64,000 nucleotides of DNA from Sphingomonas limnosediminicola (GCF_039537965.1 NZ_BAABBM010000001.1:124001-188000), one strand, 5' to 3'. Shown: positions 53,836 to 61,824, counted from the stretch's first letter. The notes: a model not told the origin generated them from the letters alone. A program made the numbers and translations.

Positions 53836-54534
53836 GTGTGCCATTGCGCCGTGCTCGACTGCATCGACCTTCCATCACCGAACTTCGATGACCGGCTGCT
53901 GCCGGTCTCGATGATCGTGCTTCATTACACGGGGATGCCGGACGGGCAGGGGGCGCTTGACCGCTTGCGGTCGCCGGATGCCAAGGTTTCCTGTCATTAT
54001 CTCGTCGACGAAGACGGGACGATCTATCGCTTGGTCGACGAGGACAAGCGCGCCTGGCACGCCGGCAAGTCGCGCTGGCGCGGGATGACGGACGTCAATT
54101 CGGCAAGCGTCGGCATTGAGATCGTCAATCCCGGCCACGAGTTCGGCTATCGTGAATTCCCCGACGAGCAGATCGCCTCGCTCATCCCGCTCGTCGCCGA
54201 CATCAAGGAACGGCACGGGATCGGGCGCGGCAACGTCGTCGGCCATTCCGACGTCGCTCCGGCGCGCAAGGAGGATCCGGGCGAGCTGTTTCCCTGGCAT
54301 GCTCTCGCAAAGCGGCGGCTCGCACTGCCCAGCCCGACGCGCGACCTGATCGACCCCTATTGGACCGACGCCGGCTTCCTCCTCGCACTCGAGCGCTTCG
54401 GCTACGACGTCACGGACGAGAAGAAGGCCGTGATCGCCTTCCAGCGCCGCTTCCGCCCGGACCTGATCGACGGCGTCATCGACGGCGAGTGCCGGGCGAA
54501 GTTGCTCGCGCTGCTGCTGCCGCGCCCGCAATAA
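53836..54534 (+). CDS. N-acetylmuramoyl-L-alanine amidase (AmpD/AmiD-like)
   Basis: The enzyme cleaves between muramic acid and the peptide stem. The amidase_2 domain has zinc ligands in MIVLHYTGM (His) and GHSDVAPARKEDPG (His and Asp); AWHAGKSRW is also typical. The C-terminal 50 residues (TDEKKAVIAFQRRFRP) resemble a peptidoglycan-binding domain. No signal peptide is seen, so it is cytoplasmic or anchored some other way. The start is uncertain: GTG 53836 or GTG 53851, neither with a clear Shine-Dalgarno. Confidence 0.87.
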   Translation: MCHCAVLDCIDLPSPNFDDRLLPVSMIVLHYTGMPDGQGALDRLRSPDAKVSCHYLVDEDGTIYRLVDEDKRAWHAGKSRWRGMTDVNSASVGIEIVNPGHEFGYREFPDEQIASLIPLVADIKERHGIGRGNVVGHSDVAPARKEDPGELFPWHALAKRRLALPSPTRDLIDPYWTDAGFLLALERFGYDVTDEKKAVIAFQRRFRPDLIDGVIDGECRAKLLALLLPRPQ

Positions 54535-54576
54535 GATGGTGAAGTAAGCGAAGTTCACACGGCGCAGGGGGTCGAA

Positions 54577-54881
54577 ATGGGTGTCCTTCCACTTCCTTCA
54601 CTTGTTGACCTTGCGTCGAGGTAAGCGGCGGACGGGAGGCGTGGCAAGCGATCAAGGGCTACGACCTAGACGGCCCAGTATCGATCGATGATCGACGGAC
54701 GATCTACCGGCATCTGGTGACGGCATTGGGCGTCAATCAAGTCTGGGCGGCGAACATGCCCGTGTCAAAAAAGATTGCCGATGGGCTGGGGATCAAGCCG
54801 ATCCAGCCGGACAATATCAGTAAGGAATTTCTTGCCGATGTGGACAGCTGTGAGTCGATCTTCATTCCGGAGAAGGCATGA
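54577..54881 (+). pseudogene. Frameshifted gene remnant
   Basis: An ATG at 54577 with GGGGG upstream opens a 15-codon frame (MGVLPLPSLVDLASR) that ends at TAA 54622. From about 54606 another frame is open for about 90 codons to TGA 54879. It encodes GREAWQAIKGYDLDGPVSID and, later, LGIKPIQPDNISKEFLADVD, with no start codon near its beginning. One frameshift would join them. The protein was not recognised. The rest of the gap to 54962 shows no gene. Confidence 0.5.
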
Positions 54882-54962
54882 TCGCGACTGCATCTCGGCG
54901 AGGCGCAATCGATCACCTCAGTGAGGCATGATGCGGGGACGCAGACGCGCCCCCGCGAAGTG

Positions 54963-55403
54963 TCATTTCCTGTAATTCAATTCCTGCAGAAGCATCGAGC
55001 CGCCCAAGTGGCGGAACTTGGCGCGAGCGCCGCTCTGTGCATCTTCCTGTCGCGCACTCGTCGCGAGATATGCGTTCATCTCTTTGGACCGAGCCTCGTC
55101 CTCTGCCACGTTGGTCAGGTGGTCCGAAATCGTGACCAGATAAAGGTCCGGCTCTCCGGCGCGCTTATTGACGTTGGAGAGAATGTAGTAATTTTTGATC
55201 CAGCCTTTCGACTTCGCGAAATCCTCTGTCTTGCGATAGGCACCCGCAAGATGATCGGCATAGTCGCCGGCGTGACCGTCATCGATCGAAACTTCCGCGA
55301 CGGTCCAGTAGTTGCCACCCTGCAGCGGGAATTCCTGAGCGCTCGCTGGAACGGCATAGGCCATCGAGGCCGCGCCAAGCGCGACCAGCATCGATCTGAA
55401 CAT
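54963..55403 (-). CDS. Secreted protein of unknown function
   Basis: The 146-residue protein has a signal peptide (MFRSMLVALGAASMAYAVPASAQ, cleaved after ASA) and starts at 55403 behind AGGGGAA. The mature part (YWTVAEVSIDDGHAGDYADHL, then LYLVTISDHLTNVAEDEA) is about 120 residues and may be a dimeric alpha/beta-barrel-like fold. No catalytic motif was seen. It is a single gene. Confidence 0.7.
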   Translation of the reverse strand: MFRSMLVALGAASMAYAVPASAQEFPLQGGNYWTVAEVSIDDGHAGDYADHLAGAYRKTEDFAKSKGWIKNYYILSNVNKRAGEPDLYLVTISDHLTNVAEDEARSKEMNAYLATSARQEDAQSGARAKFRHLGGSMLLQELNYRK

Positions 55404-55719
55404 AGATTTTCCCCTTAACTGCGGGACGATCGCCCGCACCCGGGCGGCGCGCAATGAGGGCATAGCTGCCCAGGATCGACCACCCCTCTTGGGTTGAACC
55501 ACTCTTTTCGAGATAACGCAAAGTTAATCGATTTGACGCCGGGTCGCGATGACTTGAGTGGGGCAATTCCGCGCACCCACGAATTTCTGCTTTCAGACCC
55601 GTTTTTGCCCTCGGGCCATTGTCTTCCTTCCACACAAAACTGCCGTGGCAGGTTTCGACCCAAAGCTGCCACTGCGCCGTTGACTGGCAACGGACCCATC
55701 CTTCCCCTATATCGCGCTT
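55404..55719. other. Intergenic region before rnpB
   Basis: No credible gene was found in this 316-bp gap between a minus-strand gene and the RNase P RNA. TTGACT at 55680 and TATATC at 55708 resemble promoter boxes for rnpB, but their 22-bp spacing is too long to be sure. Confidence 0.4.
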
Positions 55720-56105
55720 GCCAGAGGGCCGGGCGGCCGCGGGGAAGCTTGCTTCCACGAGGAAAGTCCGGGCTCCACGGAACTACGGTGCCGGGTAACG
55801 CCCGGCGGTTGGCCAATAGCTTCGTGCGAAGGCGGATCAGGGATAGTGCCACAGAAAGGACACCGCCCGGCTTCGGCCAGGTAAGGTCGAAAGGGTGCGG
55901 CAAGAGCGCACCGCGGTCCCGGCAACAGGGCCGGCACGGTAAACCCCACCGGGTGCAAGACCGAATAGGGGCGGCATATGGGCCTGGTTCCGGCCCGTCG
56001 CCCGGGTTGGTTGCTTGAGGGGCGGGGCAACCCGTCTCCTAGATGAATGGTCGCCCAGTCACGCTTCGGCGCGACGGACAGAACCCGGCTTACAGGCCCT
56101 CTGGC
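55720..56105 (+). ncRNA. rnpB: RNase P RNA, bacterial class A
   Basis: The ribozyme matures the 5' ends of tRNAs. Helix P1 forms from GCCAGAGGGCC at 55720-55730 and GGCCCTCTGGC at 56095-56105, a perfect 11-bp pair about 386 nt apart. The universally conserved GAGGAAAGTCCGGGCTCC lies near 55760, and ACAGAACCCGGCTTA near 56080; these form P4 and neighbouring core. The intervening hairpins fit an A-type RNA. It is followed by the J-domain gene on the same strand. Confidence 0.95.
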
Positions 56106-56164
56106 AAATTCGTCGATTCGCGCGCTCGCCATATGGTGGACGGCACCCTACACCGCAGGAAGTC

Positions 56165-56701
56165 ATGGCTCGGCAGAACAGATCGGACGATTGGGGCTTC
56201 CCCCGCTGGCGGTCCTACGGGGACAAGGGACGGCATGCGGCAAGAATCCGGCTGTGCGACCGCGAAGGCTGCACGGAAGTCGGCGACAGGCCCGCGCCCA
56301 AGGCGCCGAACAGCCCGGAGCGCTGGTATTTCTGCGAGAGCCACGCCGCCGAGTACAACCGGAATTGGAATTATTTCGCCGGGCTCACCGCCGAGGAAGC
56401 GGCGAAGCGCGCGGCGGACGAAGAGAGCGATGCCTCGGCATTCAAGAAGTCAGCGCACTGGAGCTGGGGTGGGCCGGGCGACGGCAGCCGCAGCCGCGAC
56501 GAGATGCGCGCCTTGAGCGCGCTAGACCTCGACAGCGACGCCGACTTCACCGCGATCAAGGCCGCGCATCGCAAGCTGGTGAAAGAAACCCACCCGGACG
56601 CCAATCGCGGCGACGAGGAGGCCGCCAAGCGGTTCAAGCAGGTGCAGGCCGCCTACGACGTACTGAAGAAGGCGGAAGAGCGGAAGAACGCCAAGGCCTA
56701 G
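56165..56701 (+). CDS. C-terminal J-domain protein
   Basis: The 178-residue protein starts at ATG 56165 with AGGAAG upstream. The N-terminal 80 residues (ARIRLCDREGCTEVGD and YFCESHAAEYNRNWNYF) include a Cys/His set that may bind zinc. The J domain lies at the C-terminus (about 120-175), with the HPD motif in KETHPDAN. It should stimulate a DnaK partner. This C-terminal-J form is common next to other genes in alphaproteobacteria. Confidence 0.88.
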   Translation: MARQNRSDDWGFPRWRSYGDKGRHAARIRLCDREGCTEVGDRPAPKAPNSPERWYFCESHAAEYNRNWNYFAGLTAEEAAKRAADEESDASAFKKSAHWSWGGPGDGSRSRDEMRALSALDLDSDADFTAIKAAHRKLVKETHPDANRGDEEAAKRFKQVQAAYDVLKKAEERKNAKA

Positions 56702-56704
56702 GAA

Positions 56705-57118
56705 CTAGTCCTGTTTGGGGGGCGGGCTGCGCCTCTCGCCCTGCCGCCGGTCACTGCGCCTGCGATCGGGAAGCGCGCCTCTCGGCTGGTTGGACCTGCG
56801 GCGATCGGTCTTACGGCGTTCCGCCTTGCGCCGGTTGCCTTTCGCGCCATCGTCGCGCGGCAGATCGTCGACGTCGATTACCACATTGTCCGCGGCCAGG
56901 TTCGATTCGAGGAGCTTGGCTTTCGCGGCCGAGACGATCAGCGGCAAATGAGCTCTGACGAACTCGCTTCGGTCGCGGTCGGACATGCCGGATGCTTTTT
57001 CAAAGCCGACGTATGCGCCGATCGCCTGCTGCGAGATGCACACGGAGCGAAGCTTACCTTCGATCCAGATTTCGACCAATGTATCCGCCCCGCTGGATCG
57101 GATTGAGTCGTTTTCCAT
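56705..57118 (-). CDS. Unknown protein with Arg-rich repeat tail
   Basis: The 137-residue protein starts at ATG 57118 (GGGGAG upstream); a GTG at 57163 is possible. The first 85 residues have a regular helical/strand pattern (VEIWIEGKLRSVCISQQAIGAY, split here, and FVRAHLPLIVSAAKAKLLESN). The last 45 residues repeat RRK/RRS-x-DRR units (ERRKTDRRRSN, DRRRSDRRQGERR), which suggests RNA, DNA or membrane binding. The family was not recognised. It is next to the sufE gene on the same strand. Confidence 0.65.
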   Translation of the reverse strand: MENDSIRSSGADTLVEIWIEGKLRSVCISQQAIGAYVGFEKASGMSDRDRSEFVRAHLPLIVSAAKAKLLESNLAADNVVIDVDDLPRDDGAKGNRRKAERRKTDRRRSNQPRGALPDRRRSDRRQGERRSPPPKQD

Positions 57119-57194
57119 TTCGCTCCCCGGCGCCGGGCCATTCCGGCTCGACGATGTTGCCACAAGGGTCGTTAATCTTCCATTTGCGGATGCG

Positions 57195-57614
57195 TCAGGC
57201 GGTCTGCGCGTATCGTTCCGCAGTGCTCTTCACGAGCGCGATCATGTTGGGGATGCCCTGCGTCCGATTGGCGCTGAGATGCTTCGAAAGCTCGAAGGGC
57301 GCTAGCGCTGCAGCGACGTCCAGCTGCGCGACTTCGACCGCAGGCTTGTCCTGCACCGAGCTCAGCACGAGCGCGACGATGCCCTTGGTGATGGCCGCGT
57401 TGCTATCGGCAAGGAAATGCAGCCGGCCGTCCTTCGCCGTCGGATAGACCCACACGGACGCTGAGCAGCCACGGACCTTGGTGGCGTCGGTCTTCAGGGG
57501 CTCGGGCATTGGCTCGAGCTGACGCCCGAGATCGATCAGCAGCCGATAGCGGTCCTCCGCCTCGACCAGCTGATATTCCTCGAGGATGTCATGGAGGGCA
57601 GGGAGGCCAGACAT
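57195..57614 (-). CDS. sufE: Sulfur acceptor protein SufE
   Basis: The 139-residue protein takes persulfide sulfur from SufS for Fe-S cluster assembly. The acceptor Cys50 sits in KVRGCSASVW, the SufE signature. The N-terminus LPALHDILEEYQLVEAEDRY and the ANRTQGIPNMIALV end are usual. No other suf genes are in the window. Confidence 0.93.
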   Translation of the reverse strand: MSGLPALHDILEEYQLVEAEDRYRLLIDLGRQLEPMPEPLKTDATKVRGCSASVWVYPTAKDGRLHFLADSNAAITKGIVALVLSSVQDKPAVEVAQLDVAAALAPFELSKHLSANRTQGIPNMIALVKSTAERYAQTA

Positions 57615-57631
57615 GGCCGCGACCTACACGC

Positions 57632-57883
57632 CTAGCGGTCGCGGAGCGACTCGATTTCCTTGGCGAGGCTATTCTCTTTCTCGACGGTGATGCGCTCGAG
57701 AACCTTTATGCGCTCCTTGAGCTCCTGCACTTCCTCGCGAAGGCGGAGCGTCTCCGGACCATCGACCGGCGCATCGCCCCGCATCTCCCTCATCGAGCGG
57801 GAGGGGATGCCCATTTTGTGCTTCACGATGCTGAAGATGAACACCATCGCGATGATGACGATGACAAACTCTGGCGGGTTCAT
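57632..57883 (-). CDS. Small membrane coiled-coil protein, psp operon (83 aa)
   Basis: One N-terminal membrane span (PEFVIVIIAMVFIFSIV) is followed by a hydrophilic coiled coil ending in LKERIKVLERITVEKENSLA and EIESLRDR. The tail matches the module shared by its neighbours and by PspC. It overlaps the upstream gene by ATGA, so it is translationally coupled. The likely role is in the phage-shock membrane complex. The family is not named. Confidence 0.7.
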   Translation of the reverse strand: MNPPEFVIVIIAMVFIFSIVKHKMGIPSRSMREMRGDAPVDGPETLRLREEVQELKERIKVLERITVEKENSLAKEIESLRDR

Positions 57884-58170
57884 TGCGGGTTTTCTCCGGT
57901 CGGAATGCGGGCGTGTTCGCGAAGCGCTTCGATCTGCGCGGCGGTCTGAGCGCCGCCATCCGTGGCAATCTGCTCAAGGACCCGCAAACGCGCTTCGATG
58001 CGTTCGACGTGAGAGGCGTATTGCGCGGCTTTTTCGGCAGTCTGCTGGGCGATCAGCGCTCCCATCTTTTCCTTGTGCAGCAGCCAGCGCTGAAAGGCGC
58101 TCAGGGCCACGCCGCCAAGAACCGGAATCGCCACCACGATGACGAAAAAGATGAGAAGCGAGGGATCCAT
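57880..58170 (-). CDS. Small membrane coiled-coil protein, psp operon (96 aa)
   Basis: The 96-residue protein has a membrane span (LLIFFVIVVAIPVLGGVAL), a short basic stretch and a coiled coil (AEKAAQYASHVERIEARLRV, then LEQIATDGGAQTAAQIEALR). It is very similar in the tail to the next two genes upstream, suggesting tandem duplication. The stop overlaps the following gene. It is probably an extra PspB-like element. Confidence 0.72.
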   Translation of the reverse strand: MDPSLLIFFVIVVAIPVLGGVALSAFQRWLLHKEKMGALIAQQTAEKAAQYASHVERIEARLRVLEQIATDGGAQTAAQIEALREHARIPTGENPQ

Positions 58171-58178
58171 GGCGAACT

Positions 58179-58463
58179 CTACCTGTTGCCGGCGGAGACG
58201 TCGGTCAGGGTTCTGGGGCGATCGCGCAGCGCTTCGATCTGCGCCGCCGTCTCAACGCCGCGATCCGTGACGATCTGCTCAAGAACGCGAAGACGCTCCT
58301 CTACCCGTTCCATATGCTGCGCATATTGAGCGCTTTTCTCGGCAGCGAGGTTGGTCTGTGAGTCCATCTGTTTCTCTTTCAGACGAAGCCACATCTTGAA
58401 CGGCGCAATGCCGATCGCGGCGAGCGGGATCAGTACCCAGATCCAGCTGGCGATATTATCCAT
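58179..58463 (-). CDS. Small membrane coiled-coil protein, psp operon (94 aa)
   Basis: From ATG 58463 (GGGGCAGA upstream) the protein has 94 residues: membrane span WIWVLIPLAAIGIAPF, the linker KMWLRLKEKQ, and coiled coil AEKSAQYAQHMERVEERLRV followed by LEQIVTDRGVETAAQIEALR. It is the closest paralogue of its two neighbours. A longer frame to 58520 would add 19 residues overlapping the gene upstream. Confidence 0.72.
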   Translation of the reverse strand: MDNIASWIWVLIPLAAIGIAPFKMWLRLKEKQMDSQTNLAAEKSAQYAQHMERVEERLRVLEQIVTDRGVETAAQIEALRDRPRTLTDVSAGNR

Positions 58464-58516
58464 TCTGCCCCGTCTCCGTGCTGCTTCGAGTGATGTCGTG
58501 GTGGCGGATTCGCAAA

Positions 58517-58819
58517 TCAAGCATCGGGCGATACCGCGGACTTGCTGCCGACCCGGCGCACCGGCTGTCGCAGCGCCTCGATCTGCGCCGCGGTATCGGC
58601 GCCGCGATCGGTGACGATCTGTTCAAGTACGCGCACCCGGTCTTCGAGCTCATAAGAGCGTGATGCGTATTGGGCGGCCTTCTCGGCGGCATTGCCAGCT
58701 TCGACCTCAAGCCTCTTTTCGCGATACCTGAACCAGCGGTTGGCAATGACCATCAGCAGGATGGTCGGCAGACCGACGACGATCAGCGCGAGGATGATGA
58801 TTCCGAACTGGTCGTGCAT
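58517..58819 (-). CDS. Small membrane coiled-coil protein, psp operon (100 aa)
   Basis: The 100-residue protein has a span (GIIILALIVVGLPTILLMVI), a basic stretch WFRYREKR and coiled coil AEKAAQYASRSYELEDRVRV followed by LEQIVTDRGADTAAQIEALR. It is directly downstream of the next psp gene, with start and stop abutting. It is a paralogue of the two genes that follow. Confidence 0.72.
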   Translation of the reverse strand: MHDQFGIIILALIVVGLPTILLMVIANRWFRYREKRLEVEAGNAAEKAAQYASRSYELEDRVRVLEQIVTDRGADTAAQIEALRQPVRRVGSKSAVSPDA

Positions 58820-59164
58820 TCATTGTCTCCGCGTGTCGGTGTGGGCGAGGGCTTCGATTTCCTTGCTGAGCTTGGTCGGCTCGTCGGTAACGATGCGCTC
58901 GACATTTTGCAGCCGGTCCTTGATCGAGCCGAGCTCGGCGCGGAGCTGCGCATTTTCGGTCGTGAGCAGCTTGATCCGCTCGATCGATTCCTGGTCGGTC
59001 TTAGGGTGGATCGGCATGCCCCAGCTGTTCTGAAGCGGATAGCCGTTCTTGATCCTAAGCCAGGTGTGCAGAAGCGAACCGCCAACGCCGAGAGCGACGA
59101 TAATCACCACCAGGGGCAGGATCCTCATCACGAAGTTAAATACCTGGACGACTTCCGGATCCAT
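58820..59164 (-). CDS. Small membrane coiled-coil protein, psp operon (114 aa)
   Basis: The 114-residue protein has a span (IVALGVGGSLLHTWLRI and preceding residues), a hydrophilic linker and a coiled coil (ENAQLRAELGSIKDRLQNVE, then RIVTDEPTKLSKEIEALA). The tail module is the same as in its neighbours but the N-terminal part differs, so it is a more distant member. It lies 21 bp after pspC. Confidence 0.7.
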   Translation of the reverse strand: MDPEVVQVFNFVMRILPLVVIIVALGVGGSLLHTWLRIKNGYPLQNSWGMPIHPKTDQESIERIKLLTTENAQLRAELGSIKDRLQNVERIVTDEPTKLSKEIEALAHTDTRRQ

Positions 59165-59185
59165 GACTTCCCCCTTTATGCTCGG

Positions 59186-59632
59186 TTAGCGCAGCTGCTC
59201 GATCTCTCGCGCCAGCGAGCGGTTTTCGGTCGTCACATAGCTTTCGATGTCGGCGAGGCGGCGATCGATGTCCTTGAACCGCGACCTGATGTCGCCGGCA
59301 GCGCGCTTCGGCGAAGCGCGGACGCCCTGCCAGAACTTGCGGTCTTCGCGATCTTCGTAGTCGAGCGTTGTCGGCTTGGTCGGCGCAACCCAGCCCGCAA
59401 TGAAGTAAAAGGGCAGGACGCCACCGCCGCTCATAAAAACGGCGGCCAGGAAGCAGATCCGGACGAGCGCGACGTCGAAACCCGTGTAATCGGCGATGCC
59501 GGCGCAGACGCCCATCACCTTGCCGTGCTGCTTGTCGCGATAGAAGCGCGTGCGGCTGGCCGGCTGCTCCGTCATGTACCGGTCGCGGCCTGGATCGTAG
59601 CGATGCTCAGGAAGGGGATAGTCGTCGACCAT
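59186..59632 (-). CDS. pspC: Phage shock protein C (PspC) domain protein
   Basis: The 148-residue protein contains a PspC domain (HGKVMGVCAGIADYTGFDVALVRI, interrupted here, and FYFIAGWVAPTKP) with two hydrophobic helices. The C-terminus carries a coiled coil (IDRRLADIESYVTTENRSLA, EIEQLR) that E. coli PspC lacks in this form. In E. coli PspB and PspC sense envelope stress and bind PspA. It is 3 bp after pspB. A downstream ATG (residue 20) is an alternative start. Confidence 0.88.
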   Translation of the reverse strand: MVDDYPLPEHRYDPGRDRYMTEQPASRTRFYRDKQHGKVMGVCAGIADYTGFDVALVRICFLAAVFMSGGGVLPFYFIAGWVAPTKPTTLDYEDREDRKFWQGVRASPKRAAGDIRSRFKDIDRRLADIESYVTTENRSLAREIEQLR

Positions 59633-59635
59633 CGC

Positions 59636-59905
59636 TTATTCTCCGTCCGCCAGAAGGCGCTGGTTGTCGCGGCCAGGGAGGCACTGCTGCCGCCAGTTCG
59701 GGTTCTCCGCCGTCATGATGCGCTCGATGGTGCAGAGGCGGTCGTCGAGCCGCCGGGCCGCGTCATGAAGCTCGTCTAGCAGCTTCTCATCGCCCGAGGT
59801 CAGCGTAGCGGCAGTCTTCCACTTGGTGACGTAGTGAAAGATCAGCCATGGCAGGCCGATGAACAGTGCCACAATGGCAAAGATCGGAATCAAGTCGTGA
59901 TCCAT
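59636..59905 (-). CDS. pspB: Phage shock protein B (PspB)
   Basis: The 89-residue protein has an N-terminal span (IPIFAIVALFIGLPWLIFHYV) followed by a coiled coil ending in TIERIMTAENPNWRQQ, the PspB hallmark. It works with PspC to control PspA. The 14 residues after NPNWRQQ are extra. It lies 6 bp after pspA and 3 bp before pspC. Confidence 0.87.
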   Translation of the reverse strand: MDHDLIPIFAIVALFIGLPWLIFHYVTKWKTAATLTSGDEKLLDELHDAARRLDDRLCTIERIMTAENPNWRQQCLPGRDNQRLLADGE

Positions 59906-59911
59906 ATTCTC

Positions 59912-60580
59912 TTACTTCCCCTTGGCCTTCAGCGCGGCCTTCATGGCTTCAAGCTCGGCATCCACCGACTCTGAAGCCCTCAGCTCGGCAATTTCTTCTT
60001 CGAGGCTCTTCGGCCCCGTCATACCCAATGCGTCGGCGCGGCCTTCGGCAAAGTCGGCACGGCGCTCGAGAATCTCGAACTTGGAGAACGCATCCTCGGT
60101 GCGGCTACCGTTCAAAAGCTCGCGAGCCCTGCCGCGCGTAACGGCGCTTTCGAACCGCGATTGGATCGCGTTCTGGCGCGCACGGGCTTCGCGAAGCTTG
60201 CCCTGCAGCTTGGAGATGTCCGCCTCGTAGCTTCTGAGCGTATCGTCGATGGTCTTGATCTCGCCGCGGAGGCCTTCGCCCATGTCGGCGGCCTTCTGGC
60301 GCTCGATCAGCGCAGCCTTGGCGAGGTCCTCCCGGTCCTTTGACAGCGCGAGCTCGGCCTTTTCAGTCCAGCCTGCCTGCAGTTCCTCGAGACGCGACAG
60401 CGCGCGGCGCATTTCCTTGCCGTCAGCGATGCAGCGCGCGGCCGAGGCGCGAACCTCGACCAAAGTCTCCTCCATTTCGAGGATGACCATTCGGATCATC
60501 TTCGCCGGGTCTTCCGACCGGTCGAGCATCTCGGTGATGTTCGCCGCGAAGATATCCCGAGTCCGGGAAAAGATACTCAT
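59912..60580 (-). CDS. pspA: Phage shock protein A (PspA)
   Basis: The 222-residue PspA/IM30 protein starts with the amphipathic helix MSIFSRTRDIFAANITEMLD and the ESCRT-III-like coiled coils (EDPAKMIRMVILEMEETLVE, split; IQSRFESAVTRGRARELL). In E. coli it inhibits PspF and, under stress, assembles on the inner membrane. The C-terminal region ends in AMKAALKAKGK. It is the first gene of the minus-strand operon and is preceded by a sigma-54 promoter. Confidence 0.94.
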   Translation of the reverse strand: MSIFSRTRDIFAANITEMLDRSEDPAKMIRMVILEMEETLVEVRASAARCIADGKEMRRALSRLEELQAGWTEKAELALSKDREDLAKAALIERQKAADMGEGLRGEIKTIDDTLRSYEADISKLQGKLREARARQNAIQSRFESAVTRGRARELLNGSRTEDAFSKFEILERRADFAEGRADALGMTGPKSLEEEIAELRASESVDAELEAMKAALKAKGK

Positions 60581-60629
60581 TCAGTCACTCCGGTAATCGA
60601 ATTAGGGCCCTAAACTTGCCTCTTCCCTA

Positions 60630-60645
60630 TGCAGGCGTCGTGCCA
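60630..60645 (-). promoter_or_regulatory. Sigma-54 promoter of the psp operon
   Basis: On the reverse strand TGGCACG-ACGC-CTGCA fits the -24/-12 consensus TGGCACG-N4-TTGCA with one mismatch and correct spacing. It lies 50 bp before the pspA start and faces it. The opposite gene, pspF, encodes the matching activator. Upstream, TGGTGG-N6-CCACCA (60720-60737) is a candidate activator-binding site. Confidence 0.8.
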
Positions 60646-60768
60646 GAATCGCACACTCGGCTGATTTTCAATATTTTTGCTATTTTTCGAGGGGAATTCA
60701 CCTGAAAATCCTTGCCAAATGGTGGGATTTGCCACCAACAGTCGGGCAGTTTTCGGGTTGAAGGGCAG

Positions 60769-61824
60769 ATGGAGCGGGCGGATCAATTCATCGGGCAGAG
60801 CCTGCCGTTTCTCGACGCGGTCGAGCGTGCCAGCCGTGCCGCGCCGCTCAACCGCCCGGTGCTCGTCATCGGCGAGCGTGGAACGGGCAAGGAGCTGATT
60901 GCCGAGCGCCTTCATCACTTGTCGCCGCGATGGGCCGGACCGCTGATCATCATGAATTGCGCGGCGCTTCCCGAGAATCTCATCGAGGCGGAGCTGTTCG
61001 GGCACGAGGCGGGGAGCTTTACCGGCGCGGCGAAGACACGCCATGGCCGCTTCGAGGAAGCTGACGGCGGCACCCTGTTCCTCGATGAGCTCGGTACCTT
61101 GTCGATGCCTGCGCAGGATCGTCTGCTGCGCGCGGTCGAATATGGCGAAATCACGCGGATCGGTGCCTCCAAGCCGATTACCGTGGACGTGCGCATCGTC
61201 GCGGCAACCAATGAAAATCTTCCCGCGCAGGTTGACCGTGGAAAATTCCGCGCCGACCTTCTCGACCGGCTTTCCTTTGAGGTGATCACACTTCCCCCCT
61301 TGCGGGTGCGCCAGGGCGACATCCCAGTGCTTTCGGAGCATTTCGGGCGTCGGATGGCCGTGGAGCTGGACTGGCCCAACTGGCCAGGCTTCAGCTCGCG
61401 CGCCGTGGCGGCCCTTGAGAATTATTCTTGGCCCGGAAATGTGCGCGAGCTCAGGAACGTGGTCGAGCGCGCGGTTTATCGCCACGAGGATCCCGAGCGC
61501 CCAATCGACGAGATTACCTTTGACCCATTTTATTCGCCCTGGAGTCCGGTGGGATCGGCGGCCGTCCAGGCGGGGTCAGTAACGCAGGATTCCGACACAA
61601 GCGAAGAGCCAGCGCAGGCGCTTCACCTTGTTTCTGCCGCCCCGGAAGCAATCTCTACCAATGACTTCCGCGGCGCCGTATCGGCGTACGAGCGCCAGCT
61701 TCTCGAGGACGCGCTACGCCGCAATCGTTTCAATCAGCGGGCGACGGCGGCGGCACTAGGCCTCAGTTATGACCAGCTGCGGCACGCACTGAAGCGGCAC
61801 AAGCTGCAGGACACCGCGGCTTAG
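60769..61824 (+). CDS. pspF: Phage shock operon activator PspF (sigma-54 dependent)
   Basis: The 351-residue activator has Walker A GERGTGKE, the sigma-54 contact loop GSFTGA (residues 82-87, Ala replaced by Ser83), Walker B GGTLFLDELGTL and the arginine region NVRELRNVVERAVYR. A Fis-type HTH (ATAAALGLSYDQLRHALKRH) ends the protein. No N-terminal sensor domain precedes the AAA+ module, as in PspF. It diverges from pspA. ATG 60769 (AGGGCAG upstream) is chosen over an earlier in-frame ATG. Confidence 0.92.
   Translation: MERADQFIGQSLPFLDAVERASRAAPLNRPVLVIGERGTGKELIAERLHHLSPRWAGPLIIMNCAALPENLIEAELFGHEAGSFTGAAKTRHGRFEEADGGTLFLDELGTLSMPAQDRLLRAVEYGEITRIGASKPITVDVRIVAATNENLPAQVDRGKFRADLLDRLSFEVITLPPLRVRQGDIPVLSEHFGRRMAVELDWPNWPGFSSRAVAALENYSWPGNVRELRNVVERAVYRHEDPERPIDEITFDPFYSPWSPVGSAAVQAGSVTQDSDTSEEPAQALHLVSAAPEAISTNDFRGAVSAYERQLLEDALRRNRFNQRATAAALGLSYDQLRHALKRHKLQDTAA

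Noticed and set aside
58670..59779. 369-codon plus-strand frame across the psp small genes
   Set aside because: Antisense to several coupled genes with ribosome sites and membrane spans; its own product is compositionally odd.
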